This document shows, piece by piece, positions 1-13,759 of a stretch of 64,000 nucleotides of DNA; within the stretch, counting starts at the first letter, position 1; every line of letters starts with the position of its first letter. The DNA lies in the NCBI GenBank assembly GCA_018292915.2, contig JACVVK020000327.1:437501-501500 (forward strand), written 5' to 3'. The notes beneath the pieces are model-generated. The model had not been told where the DNA came from and did no database searches. It worked only from the letters and a program-made list of their open reading frames with translations. This stretch comes from Batillaria attramentaria (lineage: Eukaryota; Mollusca; Gastropoda; Batillariidae). The position numbers and the translations under genes were made by a program.

Positions 1-900
1 TCACCGCTTAGTAAACAAAACGGCAAGGGAAGGGGGTTGGTAATTCCTCGGTCTGCTTTGGTGACGTCTGCAACGTACCGAGGGTCTAAGCTACCGAACA
101 TTACCACCTCCTGCCGTTCACATGACTACGGTTTAATTGTCTTCGCGCCGGCTTGAGATGTAGCCTATCACAGCCTCAAAGCAGACATCGCACAATGCTC
201 GGAATACGGGACGAGAGACTGGATTTAGCTCTTAGGGGAAGCGACTGTTTTCATACCTGTGCGCGCGCTCGTTAATTCTCGAGCAAAGATAGCACACCCG
301 TCATGTTGACTCTGGCCCCTACTCGACACCCGTCATCTCGTGGCGTACCCCTTTCTTCTTCCCTCCATTTGTCTCACTGCATGACGATTTGCATAGACCG
401 TAAAAGAACAAGATCTTGCTTGTTCAAACAAACACGTTGAAGTGAAAATTAGAAATGGAAAAGAAAATGTACACACATTTCCCGTTGCTGTTTGGACATC
501 GGTGGTTTTTGCGTTTGCTACCTATACTGCGGAACGGTCATGCCATAGGAACTACATGTAGCAGCCTTTCACGATGGTAAACCTTTTCAGCAAAGCACAG
601 CACAACTCGACCGTTTGCTTATGTAAATGCATTTTGATACGAGAGGCCACTCGTAGGAAAAAACAAGCAGCGTAAGAACACACACAACTAAAAGAAAGGA
701 CAAACGACGCGTACTAAGAGATGTCAGTCTTCGCCTTTAAAAAGAAGTTACTTAAGAATATTTTTTCAGCGCTTAAAACTGTTATTAACTAATAAGTTAT
801 AGCGCTATAGGTGCTGTCATTATTATTATTATTATTTACCTTTACTTGTGCATCCTTCGTAAGATTCTAAAGTCGACAGTATATGCCGGACCTTCCCATG
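1..900. other. Intergenic, no gene seen
   Basis: Mixed-composition DNA with a short TTA array near 823-836. No open frame with coding character. Confidence 0.5.
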
Positions 901-912
901 TTTAAAACTTCT

Positions 913-916
<4 letters not shown>

Positions 917-990
<74 letters not shown>
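917..990. repeat. (CA)n followed by (CG)n microsatellite
   Basis: About 30 CA units turn into a short alternating CG run (976-993). Open frames here (VCVC or HTHT) are artefacts. Confidence 0.95.
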
Positions 991-991
<1 letters not shown>

Positions 992-1300
992 GCGGACAAA
1001 ATTAATATAAAAAAAATGTGTGGGTGTTTGTGCGAGTTGACGGCAGGGTTTGTGGTTGTTTTTAGGTTGTTCACGAATGAGGCTTCAGACATGAGAACGG
1101 TGGCAAAGGGACCCGCAGGCTTACATCATTTTTCCCTTTTTGGATTCTGATCGAGGCCCAGAGTCTGAGCCAGCTAAGCTTACGCCAACCCCCCCCCCCC
1201 CCCCCCTCCTCCTGTACTAACAAGTACGGCTGCACGTTTAAACGTCTACGCTTAGGTCTTTTCAAAGAGTGATGACGCAAGTCTTTTATTCCTCGAATTC

Positions 1301-1302
<2 letters not shown>

Positions 1303-1369
<67 letters not shown>

Positions 1370-1373
1370 AGAG
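1303..1373. repeat. (CA)n microsatellite, preceded by a C run at about 1,190-1,206
   Basis: Uninterrupted CA array ending in a few GA units. Confidence 0.95.
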
Positions 1374-1953
1374 GCTGTGACCACTTCAGCCAAACGAATC
1401 GTGATTTGAACACAAAACCCTGTAGTCAACCGCTTTCACGGTAGACGCCCTTACCTAAAACTTCTGCACGGTGATGCTCTGACGTTTTTCTTTTCAAGAA
1501 AAGCCTAGGAAACACACGCAGCATGTCGCTTTTTAACAGCTGTGTCTATAAGCGACGGTCGTAAGATGCAAGTGCCTATTTTGTATATATATGTTTGTTC
1601 GGCCCTGCTGGGTAGGCTTTCCGTTTTAAAATAGAAAAAAAAACTGTAGTGTGTATTTTGTGGGGTGGATGAGCCCTTACTATGTCAGGCGATCTGAACA
1701 CACGTTTTCACGTTAGCAAGTTGTTTCTACAAGGGCAACTGTGTATGTTTTAAAGAGGCATGGCTGACACTAGAGTCCTACGACGATGAGAGGTTTCCGT
1801 TGGAAATAATTTTATCCCCACGAAGACCAGAGGTGCTCATGCTATATATACACACTATTATTATTCAAACTAGACACGTACAACCGTATAAACCACCCAG
1901 TGTGTTTTAGAAGCGTTTTAAAACAAGTGTCTGTTGGCAGTCGTCATTACCAA

Positions 1954-2121
1954 GGGTGTTTGGGAGTTTAACGTCCTTTTCCACCACATAAGGGTGATAT
2001 CAAAGACAGGGCAACGAGAAAAAAAGGCCAGCACAAATATTTGGCCCCAGCCGGCGGGATTCGAACTCACGACCCGAGCATTGAGAGTCCAACGCTCTAC
2101 CATTCGGCCACCCCGGCTCCC
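1954..2121 (-). mobile_element. tRNA-derived SINE, family A, with 12-bp target-site duplication
   Basis: Read on the minus strand it begins GAGCCGGGGTGGCCGAATGG (box A region), has box B GAGTTCGAATCCCGCC, then a unique tail with GTCTTTGATATCACCC and GGACGTTAAACTCCCAAAC. Perfect 12-bp direct repeats (cgtcattaccaa) flank it at 1,942-1,953 and 2,124-2,135. Confidence 0.9.
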
Positions 2122-2235
2122 CTCCGTCATTACCAAACTAACCTTAGATAAAATTAATGAGTTATCTAACGCTAGAGCAGTGTCGCGCATGTAGCTGGGT
2201 AAGTAGAACAGCTTTCTGTCGGTAACGTTATCGGC

Positions 2236-2405
2236 GAGCCGGGGTGGCCGAATGGTAGAGTATTAGACTTCCAATGCTCGCGTCATGAGTTCGAATCCTG
2301 GCAGGGACCAAATATTTTTTACTGGCTTTTTCATCGTTGCCCGTCTTTGATATCACCCGTATGTGGTGGAAAAGGACGTCAAACCCTCAAACACCCACCC
2401 ACCCA
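2236..2405 (+). mobile_element. tRNA-derived SINE, family A
   Basis: Same head and tail as the neighbouring copy, in the opposite orientation. Imperfect direct repeats of about 14 bp (tcggtaacgttatc and tcggtagcattatc) flank it. Confidence 0.88.
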
Positions 2406-2504
2406 CTCTCGGTAGCATTATCAGTAGTAACTATTACATGTAGTATGAATTCGCTTGTTGTATGGACAACACGAGAAACACAGAGAGCATAAAAACAAGA
2501 CTGG

Positions 2505-2542
<38 letters not shown>

Positions 2543-2862
2543 GCAAAAAGCCAAGCCGAATAGTTGTTCATACTAGGACTGACATGTATCTGGCAAATGC
2601 ATGTACGGCGGTAACTGAACGTTGTATTATGAGACAAAAATCTCACAAACAAACAAAGTGAATGTTGTAGTTGTTTGAGGCTCTGACACCGTGAAAGAAA
2701 CACACGTTTACCATAGTTAATGATAATAACACATGTCATGGATATTCATATAGCTCGTATACTCAACGAGCTATGAGCGCTTACAGAGTTAAAAAGTAAG
2801 ATGAAAATAAAATAAAATGGCATGAAAATAATGCCAGAGAGAAAGATACAAGACAGCAATTG

Positions 2863-3172
<310 letters not shown>

Positions 3173-3265
3173 AGAGTTTTGTCAGTCCCTCATTACTGCT
3201 GCTGGACTGAGAACAAGTGTGTTTTGACTGCAGTTTTAACATTTTAAAATATTATTAATGAAACA

Positions 3266-3439
3266 GTCAAACCTGTGTAAGGCGGTCACCCAAGGGACTG
3301 GGCCAAACTGACCACCTTAGACAGGTGACCGGGTTATCCAGGGTGTCATGTCAACAGCTAGTGTGTCAGGGGATCCTCTGGGGTGACCGTGTTAGACAGT
3401 GGCATGGTTTATACAGGTGACCGCCTTGGCAGGTTCGAC
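3266..3439. mobile_element. Small inverted-repeat element (MITE-like)
   Basis: Ends are inverted copies of about 25 bp: GTCAAACCTGTGTAAGGCGG on the left and GTCGAACCTGCCAAGGCGG read back from the right, both followed by TCACC. Similar short flanks (tgaaac and tgaaat) may be a target duplication. Confidence 0.65.
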
Positions 3440-4102
3440 TGAAATCACAGGCCAGACGTAATTTACTGAAATCACAATCCAGACGTACTGAGGCTGTTCG
3501 CAGGCTGTCGATGGCAGGGTGACGATCACGTACCATACACACTCATCACATGCCTGCGATTCTGAATAGAAACTGAAAGGTGCGGTGTCGTCTTTGTGTG
3601 TGTGAGTCGTGTGAATACACAGCAAACAAACCTGTATTATACACCATAGGCCTACTCAGCAGCAGCAGATTCACGGATGGTGGGAAGAGGAATGGACGTT
3701 TTGTGGGCGGGCCGTTCCCGCCATCTTTACATTCAATCGTGTGGCCTACATTTTAAGTCGAAGTAGGGTGAGAAATATTTTGCTTCTCAGCCTTCACCAC
3801 ACCCTAGGACCCAAGTTACGGTAGTTAAACAAAAGGGCGTTGTGGGCAGGACACTGACGGGTGGTTGAATTAAATAAATGAATTTTAGGAAATATTTGCA
3901 ACTGTGGGCTCATTTTCTACCTCCCCCCCCCCACCCTCCGGCCCCTTAAAAAAAGGAAAAAAAGAAGGATTATCGTGCAGCACAAACAAGCGCGTATTTC
4001 CTCATACATTGTAGCAGCAGCGTCTGTAGGGAGCAAATTCCATAGCCGGAGCAGCACATTACTAAAGTGTACGTTCATGCAGATCAGTTTGAGAGAGAGG
4101 TA

Positions 4103-4116
4103 CACACACACACACT

Positions 4117-4182
<66 letters not shown>

Positions 4183-4215
4183 CACATACACGCACGCACA
4201 AAGAGAGAGAGAGAG
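4103..4215. repeat. (CA)n then (GA)n microsatellite
   Basis: Long CA array with a few G interruptions, ending in GA units. Confidence 0.93.
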
Positions 4216-4261
4216 GAGGACTCGTTATGTACAATGGAAGATGTTTAACTAATCATAGGAC

Positions 4262-4352
4262 TAGTCAGAACAGGGAGGTTTTCAATTTATCTTGAAAATT
4301 CGGCAAGGAAGATGCACTTCGAATGTATTGGGGAAGGGAACTCCAAACTAAA
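4262..4352 (-). mobile_element. LINE 3' fragment (reverse transcriptase C-terminal coding remnant)
   Basis: On the minus strand one frame reads PLVWSSLPQYIRSASSLPNF then LKTSLF and stop. This is the typical C-terminal ending (WNSLP...F...LKT.LF) of non-LTR retrotransposon ORF2 proteins. 5' truncated. Confidence 0.7.
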
Positions 4353-4369
4353 GGGGTTGGGGGGGGGGG

Positions 4370-4403
<34 letters not shown>

Positions 4404-4411
<8 letters not shown>

Positions 4412-4646
4412 ACTCACAAGAACGTAGCCTTCCAGTGTCCTTCAGCATCATGAGGTGCTGGCTAAGGTACGCGGCATTACCGTTGAAGTAACGGTAGAAG
4501 AGCAAAATGAAGTAAGGTGCCACTTTGCCATAGTGGTCAACCAGATCCACAGCTGGGTTGCCAGACTGGGCACTGACCTCTGGTTTCCATGGTGGCACGC
4601 ACAGAAGGATTAGCACTGATACGAACAGAATCGTCAGAACGGACAT
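4404..4646 (-). CDS. Candidate first coding exon of a secreted or membrane protein, unknown family
   Basis: The ATG sits in a strong context (gtcaccATGt). The first 26 residues look like a signal peptide: MSVLTILFVSVLILLCVPPW and then a VSA cleavage-like site. About 50 residues follow (VDLVDHYGKVAPYFILLFYR, NAAYLSQHLMMLKDTGRLRS) before a good donor T/gtgagt. Upstream sequence looks like a 5' UTR. I cannot identify a family. No matching second exon is seen to the left; the next sequence is a GA/CT array and a LINE fragment, so the gene may continue beyond the window start or be broken. Confidence 0.42.
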
Positions 4647-4649
4647 GGT

Positions 4650-6574
4650 GACGGGTTTTGAGTTCAAGACCTTGTTGATTTGCTTTCGACGAGTGGTCCG
4701 GTGGGTTGGTGGTGGTAGCTATGTCTTCAAGTGTTTCCTTTTCTCTTTTGTTTTTGTTTTTATGAGTCTTTGTCTCAGTTGAAAGGTATGTATTCAGAGC
4801 TGAACGCCTTCCCTTTGTGCTGTGACCTTCTTACTGTTGTAATCCGAATGATAGACAAGCCTTTCTGTTGACATCAGTGTAACTTTGACGTGAGAGACGA
4901 AACCGTATTTTCCGTTTTTCTCCTTAGATGTTTTGTTTCTTGTTCTGAATCATACACCACTGGACACGAGTTGAATCTGTGAATTAGAAAGAAAGCAAAT
5001 TAAATGAACACAGATTTTCTTAAAATTTGAATTTGTTTTTAATATATCACCCTTCCTCGCACTTCAAACGCTTGTGTAAATACAAGCTGCTTCAGAAAAA
5101 TCTAAGATACAGAGCAGCACAGATCACACTAGAAGTGTTAAGCACTGAAATCAGAAAACGTGCAAAAACGATGTCTCGGGCACTTATTCTCCGAAAATGT
5201 TCTGTTCTGTCCAACGCTTTTAACAGTCTCGTAACTGTATGTGACTAAAGAAAGTATCAAATAGAAAAGCAGCGCAGACAATACCAGAGCTATGGAGCAG
5301 TGGTTTGAAACTGATCACCAACGGAAGGGTACAATGTACCAAATACCCCTTGGTAAATTGTATTACGCGCAGGAAGCGGTTTTCCCGCAGTTATTAGGTG
5401 CAGCAAAACCTCTATGAAACAAAGGGATAGGCAGAGAAATCTTGCCTTGTTGCGCTGAAGAGAAGGAGAAACAGGATGCTCGGATCTGTTCTTTGTTGCA
5501 GGAGGATGTTTGAGACCCGGTCCACAAACAAGTCTGGGTAGAGTGTCGGCTGAACGTCCAAGGATGAGCTTCGGGTCGATGTGACAAACAACTATCAACG
5601 ACGACGACTACGAAGACAGCGACGAGGAGAACACAGGAGACGGTGATCAGAGAGGAGTGGAGGAAAACGAAGGTACCCGGCCTGGCTGCAAGCCTCCACG
5701 AACAACCGTCACTCCACCCGGAGTGGAAACTAGGAAGTGGTGTCCGAGGGATGACGAAGACCACTTCAGTTTTCTCACACCACGAGCAGGCTGTATGTAT
5801 GACAAGCACCGTGACGATATCAGGGCTGGGTGGAGGGGGAGGAGGGTGTAGGGGGTTGAGAGGGGAGAGTGTGTGGGGGCTTTGCAAGAGATGATGAATC
5901 GGCAAAGGCGGCGAAGCAAGAGGGCGGAGTGAGGGGTTGGTGGTGTGGGTGGGTGCAAGGAATCTAGTGTCCTTGCTGCGCTGGAGGGAGGGGTTGAGTT
6001 ATTAGGAAAGGGGGAAAGGTATAAAAGCGAAGATGCCCTTCGCGTTTAAAAAAAAAAAATTATAACTTACACGACTGATTGAGGCTGATGGGAGGACCGA
6101 GAACCGGACGTTTATTGTGGAGGTGAAAGGGGTGATGGTCACGTGGTACAGGTGTAAGTGCTGACAGGGTGATGTCACAACACTGTCCCTGGTAACGCGG
6201 TAGTGGTTGAAGGATGATTCAAGGCCGGATGATTCGAGCTGCAGGATGTCGATTCTCAGAAGGCGGCAGGTGGTCACTGTGGGATAGCTGATGTGTCGTG
6301 GCACAGACTTAGATTTGGCGGTCGTCGTGGTTAAACCTAGACTGAGACAGGGAATCTGTTGCCAGCGAGGCAAGGACTGACTTCACTGAACTGCACTAGA
6401 GAAAGCCCTCCTGCTCTGACAAGGTTCCGAGAGCTGACGATCCTAACAGTGGATGAGGCGTCCTGTGTAATGGGCAGGGTCTACACGCGCTCCGTTTTCT
6501 CTGCTCACACACAGCTCGTTGCTTTGAACATGACCCTCACAACCTACAACCCACTACATCTATTCCACAGCGGC

Positions 6575-6614
<40 letters not shown>

Positions 6615-7225
6615 CTAAGCATCCCTGCTTGCTTTTCTTCCTCCTCCTCCTCCTCTGCTCCGGCTTTATCCCACTGCCCCCATCCCAGTCCCCTTTCTCC
6701 AAACAGACTTCGATTGTCCACGTCAGGTCCCCCTAGTCAGCGCGTGTAGGTACGTAGCCACCCATCCCTCCCCCTCCTTTCAGCCCCCCCTCCCCCTTCC
6801 TTCTTTGTATCTTTCTGCAGCCACTTGAGTCAGCCTACCCGAGCTTGCTACTCTCTGTGCGTCAGCATCCACCTCGTCACACTGTTGGCCAGGGGGAAAA
6901 AAAAAACCAAAAACCCACAACAAACTCTGAAATCCGGGTAGATCTTCGTCGTGTACAGTTGTTAAGGTCGCGTTTAGCAGGAATGTTAGTTGCAACAGCC
7001 GTGGAACAGTAGGTTTTAAATATTTTTGACTGTTTTGAATATCCATACGTGTATTTCTCTCACCCTGTCATGTTGCTTTTGCTAATTTTTGCGCTCTTTC
7101 TTTTGTACAGATCTAGACACATTAAGTGTTGTATCACAGACTTTGGTAAGAGGTGTGTTCGGAGTTTAGTGAGGACATTCGGACTTGGAAATGCCTCTTT
7201 CCATGTAAAAATGAAATCAGTCGGT
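4650..7225. other. Intergenic with a GA array, no gene recognised
   Basis: Moderate GC, several short open frames without coding character or family likeness. A (GA)n array lies at 6,577-6,611. Nothing else supported. Confidence 0.4.
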
Positions 7226-7228
7226 CAA

Positions 7229-7230
<2 letters not shown>

Positions 7231-7319
<89 letters not shown>
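7231..7319. repeat. (TC)n(AC)n microsatellite
   Basis: Five TC units run into about 38 AC units. Confidence 0.95.
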
Positions 7320-7322
<3 letters not shown>

Positions 7323-7676
7323 GATGATTACAAAATACGCAAGGAAAATCAAAATTTCCAATGTTAGCAGTTGATTTTAGTGTTTTTTTCCAGCCTTTTC
7401 CAAGAACTTGAACATCAACTACAACCACCACTACAAACACAACAACAACTGTAGCAAAACCAAAACAAACCAAATTAATTTTGAATGGCGTGGGCATTCG
7501 TTAAATCAACGAACTTTCTTAGCTAAGCAGTACCCCTATGCACGTCTTTTCTTAAGTAAACAGCATAACGTATGACAAGATCTCTTAAACAGGACCACTT
7601 TACATTTTCACCGTCAGCTGTTCTATTTGAAGAGAGTGCTCGTGAGTTTTTCTGTGTCCACTCATAGTTTTGACAG

Positions 7677-8040
7677 TCACCCCCTTCCTAGAAACTTGCT
7701 TTGCAGACACCTGATTTCGGCAATAATATTATGCACGTAAACATCAGTGGTTAAGTTGCGAAACACTTCACATGACTGTAATCCCCGAATTCAGGGACTG
7801 TTACATAAAATCGTAAATGGAAAATAATGTATGACGTCACGCAAAGCTAACTTTTTGCCACTCACTCCTTCCCCAGCACCTTGCTTTGCAGACGCCAGAT
7901 TTTTGGGCAATATCATTCACGTCCACATCAGTGGTTCAAGAATTTGCCAAACACTTCACTAAAAACTTGTAATCCCTGATTTCAGGCACTGCCACATGAA
8001 CTCGTAAACGAAAATAACCTAGAACACCATGCAAAGCAAT
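7677..8040. repeat. Diverged tandem duplication, two copies of about 180 bp
   Basis: Copy 1 (7,677-7,852) and copy 2 (7,862-8,040) share ACTTGCTTTGCAGACACC / CCTTGCTTTGCAGACGCC, ACATCAGTGGTT, AAACACTTCAC and the GTAATCCC...TTCAGG block in the same order. Confidence 0.8.
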
Positions 8041-8261
8041 CATTGGTATTGGACGTTTGCTGGCCGTGAAAACCAGCCCGACCGTCATCGTCCTAAACCT
8101 CTCCTAGTCTTAGGCAGCCGTGTAGCAGACGCTGTGGGTTTCGGCTTCTGTTTGCTCATTGCCATCCCGTGTGAGGACATACCAGCGCATGTGTTTAAAT
8201 AGTACGATGCCAGACATTACCAAGACAACTCCGAACGAATTCAGGGGGAGGTAATTAATAA

Positions 8262-8320
8262 TAATAATAATAAATGGTATTTCTAGGGCGCATTTCTTTG
8301 AATAAAACTCAGTGGACGAC
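8262..8320 (-). mobile_element. LINE 3' tail
   Basis: Read on the minus strand it ends CAAAGAAATGCGCCCTAGAA then ACCATTTATTATTATTATT. The same ending occurs at 33,840-33,880, so both are 3' ends of one LINE family. Confidence 0.75.
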
Positions 8321-8338
8321 CTTTTCCCGTTGCTATGC

Positions 8339-8543
8339 GGGAGAGGCTATTATGGAGGGAACGCGTACACGTCTATTTTTAGACGGTTATGGTTAGGGTT
8401 AGGCTTAGGGTTAGAGTTAGTGTTAGAGTTAGGGTTTGGTTAGGGTTTGAACGCGCTAGCGGGCGTTTCCGGAATCCCGTGACCTCAGATGACGTCCGTC
8501 TAAAAATAGACCTGTACGAGTTCCCTCCATAATAGCCACCACC
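8339..8543. mobile_element. Foldback (MITE-like) element carrying telomere-like repeats
   Basis: Two 42-bp arms, 8,345-8,386 and 8,496-8,537, are inverted copies with only two mismatches (outer end GGCTATTATGGAGGGAAC). The loop holds about eight TTAGGG-like units (8,391-8,449). A 9-bp direct repeat, ttgctatgc, lies at 8,330-8,338 and 8,544-8,552 and could be the target duplication, a size seen with Mutator-like transposons. Confidence 0.72.
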
Positions 8544-9033
8544 TTGCTATGCCGCTTCAAGAGTTTCGACGACAATTGCTCTCATTTGGTTTAAACAGAT
8601 TTATTTTGTTGCACTGGAAGAAGTACAGAAAAAAAACAACAGTTTGAGCTCTCATTTAAAGCCGTTATTTTAAAACATGAGCATAGACACATCTATAGAT
8701 TGCAGTAACGTATTAGTACAAGTGTTTTTTTAATTCTTGTTTTTCATGGTACATGAATATATACATGCATTCCATACATACATGCTGTGCGCATTTTACA
8801 TAACAACAGCGCATGTACGTGTAACAGACTGGTGTATTAGTACAAGTCGGTTTCTGGCTGGTGACGGCCCCTTTCAGCCATTCTAACCGACAACTGAAAA
8901 TCCAGAGCGTTTTTTTTTTAATGATATAATATAAGATAATAAAGGGTGTTTGTTGTGGCGCCCCATCTCACAAGAGCTCAGGGCGCGTACATAAACTACA
9001 CATAATATAAAAACACGTATACTGATAACGTAC

Positions 9034-9038
<5 letters not shown>

Positions 9039-9101
<63 letters not shown>
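9039..9101. repeat. (CA)n microsatellite
   Basis: About 31 uninterrupted CA units inside a LINE fragment. Confidence 0.95.
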
Positions 9102-9104
<3 letters not shown>

Positions 9105-9152
9105 GTGCAGGTGGCATGCAGAGATAGAGAGCGGGATGGGGGGTGGGGGGGG

Positions 9153-9262
9153 GGGGGGTTGGTTCCACTGCATGGAGAAAAGATGTGCTTTAAGGTGAGA
9201 CTTAAAGACTGCTAACGACTGAGCATGGCGGATGTGAGAGGGGAAGTCGTTCCAGATTACAG
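9153..9262 (-). mobile_element. LINE 3' fragment
   Basis: Minus-strand frame reads GPVIWNDFPSHIRHAQSLAV, FKSHLKAHLFSMQWN, the C-terminal ending of a non-LTR reverse transcriptase ORF, followed by a C run and the CA array. Confidence 0.7.
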
Positions 9263-9271
9263 GACCAATGC

Positions 9272-9367
9272 CGGTGCTATGGCATTTTGATTCTGGAAAA
9301 ACGCGGTGCTATGGCATTTTGATTCTGGAAAAACGCGGTGCTATGGCATTTTGATTCTGGAAAAACG
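9272..9367. repeat. Three identical 32-bp tandem repeats
   Basis: Unit starts cggtgctatggcattttgat and ends ggaaaaacg. The three copies are identical, so the array is recent. An inverted piece (ggcatagcaccgg) follows at about 9,422. Confidence 0.95.
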
Positions 9368-10202
9368 CGGTGCCGCTATGGCGTGGGAACCCGCTGATTG
9401 ACGGTGGCAATGATTTGGAACGGCATAGCACCGGAAAAACGCCCGTCCATTTTGTTTCACCCCCGTGGAATTGTTAGCCCACAAATGGCGCATGTTGGAC
9501 CTTTTAATTCAAGGCGACTGACCTCGTTGGACACACCGGTCTCTGTAAACTCAATGCAGGTATCCAGAGAATGCACAGTCGACCTTCAGAAGGTTTGCGA
9601 GACAACTCATGCCTCGTGGGGGGTAAACACGAGACGCACGTGCTAGGAGTGCACTATAGACGCTGACTGTAGACCTATTCTTTACAAGGGCAGGGACCGG
9701 CCTTCCGCAAAACAGCCGCACGGCTCTTCTGGCACATGTGCCTTGTCCTCGAACTTTAGATATTCACTGACATTGTCCTTCACCGATTTGCATTTGACAA
9801 CAGCATAACTGCAACTTACTGATCAAGATCAAGAGTAAGCTAAAGAGTTTTCATACACCATCCAACGTAGATGTCTTTGATGTCAAACACGTCAAATAAA
9901 TCAGCCATTTCCACTCCGAGTATTAATTCGACTGACCTTTTTTTTTTCCACAGAAATAATTCAGACGTTTCTATTTCAGGCACTGTGACGGAACTTGGCC
10001 ATTCTTCACGGCTCTAAAGTTGATTAAGTGAGAAGAAAACTGCTGCAGGTGGGTGCATAATTTAACATCACATCCTCGATAAGTCAGTGAAAATACTAAT
10101 TTAGTGTAAAGATAATGGGACCCGCGTTATACTTGTTACTGCGAATTTCCATCTTCCCTCGCCGAAAAGAAACGCGGGTTAGTTTTGTCCACCACAGCAA
10201 AC

Positions 10203-10499
10203 TATAAACTGAAGGAGAGTGGGAAAGGAGAGAAGATTAGTAAGCCAGGCTGGAAACTGGATCCGGTGTCACACTTGGCGAGTAGTGTGCATATGGGCCA
10301 AGTGTAAACTGAAGGTGAGAAAGGAGAGAAGACTATAACGCAAACCTGAAAATTGCGGCTCAAGTCAAACACTTGTCGACTAGTGTGCATATGGGCCAAG
10401 TATAAATTGAAGGTGAGAAAGGAGAGAAGACCATAACGCAAGCTTGAAAATTGCGGCTCAAGTCAAACTTATCGAGTAGTGTGCATGTGGGTCAAGTGC
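10203..10499. repeat. Three tandem repeats of about 98 bp
   Basis: Each copy contains CTGAAGGTGAGAAAGGAGAG and ends AGTGTGCATATGGGCCAAGT. Boundaries about 10,305 and 10,403. Copies 2 and 3 are nearly identical; copy 1 is more diverged. Confidence 0.88.
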
Positions 10500-11285
10500 A
10501 TTGCACGTGGCTCTGACCACGGATAATTGGAAGGCGAGACAGTCAGTGTTGTCTGATTTCATTTCCAGAGCACAGTCCAGCTTTAAAATGCGCAAAGGCC
10601 GCAGATGTAGTCGTCCCCGGGCGGGAAACGAACATGCATTCAGACGAACCATCCACGCACACTCACGCACACCATGCAGGAAACGAACACGACGAACAAC
10701 ATGCAGGTTACCAGTCAGGAGAACTGCAGGCGGAATGCTTGGGTTTAATCCCTTGTAGAAGACACACACACAAGCACACACACACACGCACTCGCTCAGT
10801 CATCCGCCGGTTCGCCATTCTCTCGCACACTCTCACGTCATTCATTGTCATGGTCACCGTGTCATAGTGACCATGAGCCAATGACGACAACACAGATTCA
10901 GATTTCTAGCATGGACGCTTCGTGCGATTTTGAATTCTGTCAACAACAAGAGTTTTTTAATTGTCACGAAAATGTGCCATTTACACTGAGACTTATTTGA
11001 AGAAGAGAAAGAGAACTATGTTATTTGAAGAGGAGAAAGAGAAGATTGTACATAGACTTCACCATAGCTGACTTAACACCACGGTCTTCTGAAGAAACTG
11101 ACACGGGAATGCAGTTCACCATTTCACTCATTTTTTTTGCGCTGTTTGGAGAAGAATAGATTATACAGTATAAAGATTGTACAACTGATCGTTCTGGTGT
11201 ATATCTAGATTGTATCCAAACATCGGGAAACAAAGGGAAATTGGATATGTCAATTAGTTTTAATACACTGGTTCATTGATCGCTG
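10500..11285. other. Intergenic, no gene recognised
   Basis: A short CA/CG-rich patch at 10,762-10,792 and low-complexity A-rich stretches; no coding signature. Confidence 0.4.
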
Positions 11286-11287
11286 GA

Positions 11288-11336
11288 AACAAACAAACAA
11301 ACAAACAAACAAACAAACAAACAAACAAACAAACAA
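11288..11336. repeat. (AAAC)n microsatellite
   Basis: About 12 tetranucleotide units directly upstream of a SINE copy. Confidence 0.93.
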
Positions 11337-11390
11337 CAGCAGCAACAAAAAAAACACCACCAACAAAAAACAGATGCCCGATATATAAGG

Positions 11391-11530
11391 GGAGCCGGGG
11401 TGGTCGAATGGTAGAGCGTTGGACTTCTAATGCTCGGGTCGTGAGTTCGATCCCGGCTGGGGCCAAATATTTTCATCGTTGCCCAGTCTTTGATATCACC
11501 CTATGTGGTGGAAAAGGACGTTAAACTGTC
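11391..11530 (+). mobile_element. tRNA-derived SINE, family A
   Basis: Begins GAGCCGGGGTGGTCGAATGG, box B GAGTTCGATCCCGG, tail with CTTTGATATCACCC and GGACGTTAAAC; 3' end shorter than other copies. Confidence 0.88.
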
Positions 11531-11869
11531 GATTGGGTTACCGGACACTGGACCTCAGTTGCTCGAGTTTCTAAGCAAGAAAAGTGTGTTAAAAAATACT
11601 TATGACTGTATCCAGCTGACGTCCGTTTCTAAAGCTCGCATTTTATGCTCTTTGAAGCCATGTACCGTGGGCTGCACGCATGAAACGCAGCCCGATGAAT
11701 AGAGATGATGCGATCTACAGGGTAACCACGGCCATCACCGCCCAATATGCAAACACAGGGATACTGCGACGTCAAAACCTGTCAGTTTTTTTTTAGCAGC
11801 GTTGCCTGAGTACATCAAGACTGATGCTTTTCGGGTGATGAACATCACGCAGTGGTGTTTATAATTATA

Positions 11870-13420
<1,551 letters not shown>

Positions 13421-13759
13421 TAGAGGCTGAGTGATGTTCTCATGTCATTAGTGCGTGGTTCAGTTTTTTTTTTTTAATATAAATTTTCCCTAAGAGGGTT
13501 TGTGAGGGGGCGTGGTGCGCGGAATGTCAATGCGTTTTAGCGTCAGTTTCAATATCTAGATGCACAAGCCAACACTTACAAAACTACCACGTTTACTACG
13601 TTCTCCTTTTACTACATAAAATGTGTCACGCAAGTACAGGCGTGCGGTAGACATTCCCACCAATCCGTGTTGCTGGCATCTTGATGTAAATGCGTAAAAT
13701 TGCGAAAAAAAACCCGGGTATGGGCGATGAAGTGAAAGTGTGTGGGGGAAGGGTGGGTG

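Noticed and set aside
5290..5958. Overlapping minus-strand frames of 100-180 codons
   Set aside because: Their translations show no family likeness, and overlapping frames on both strands are equally open; no convincing exon boundaries.
8387..8456. A chromosome end (true telomere)
   Set aside because: Only about eight imperfect units, enclosed by inverted arms and followed on both sides by ordinary sequence.
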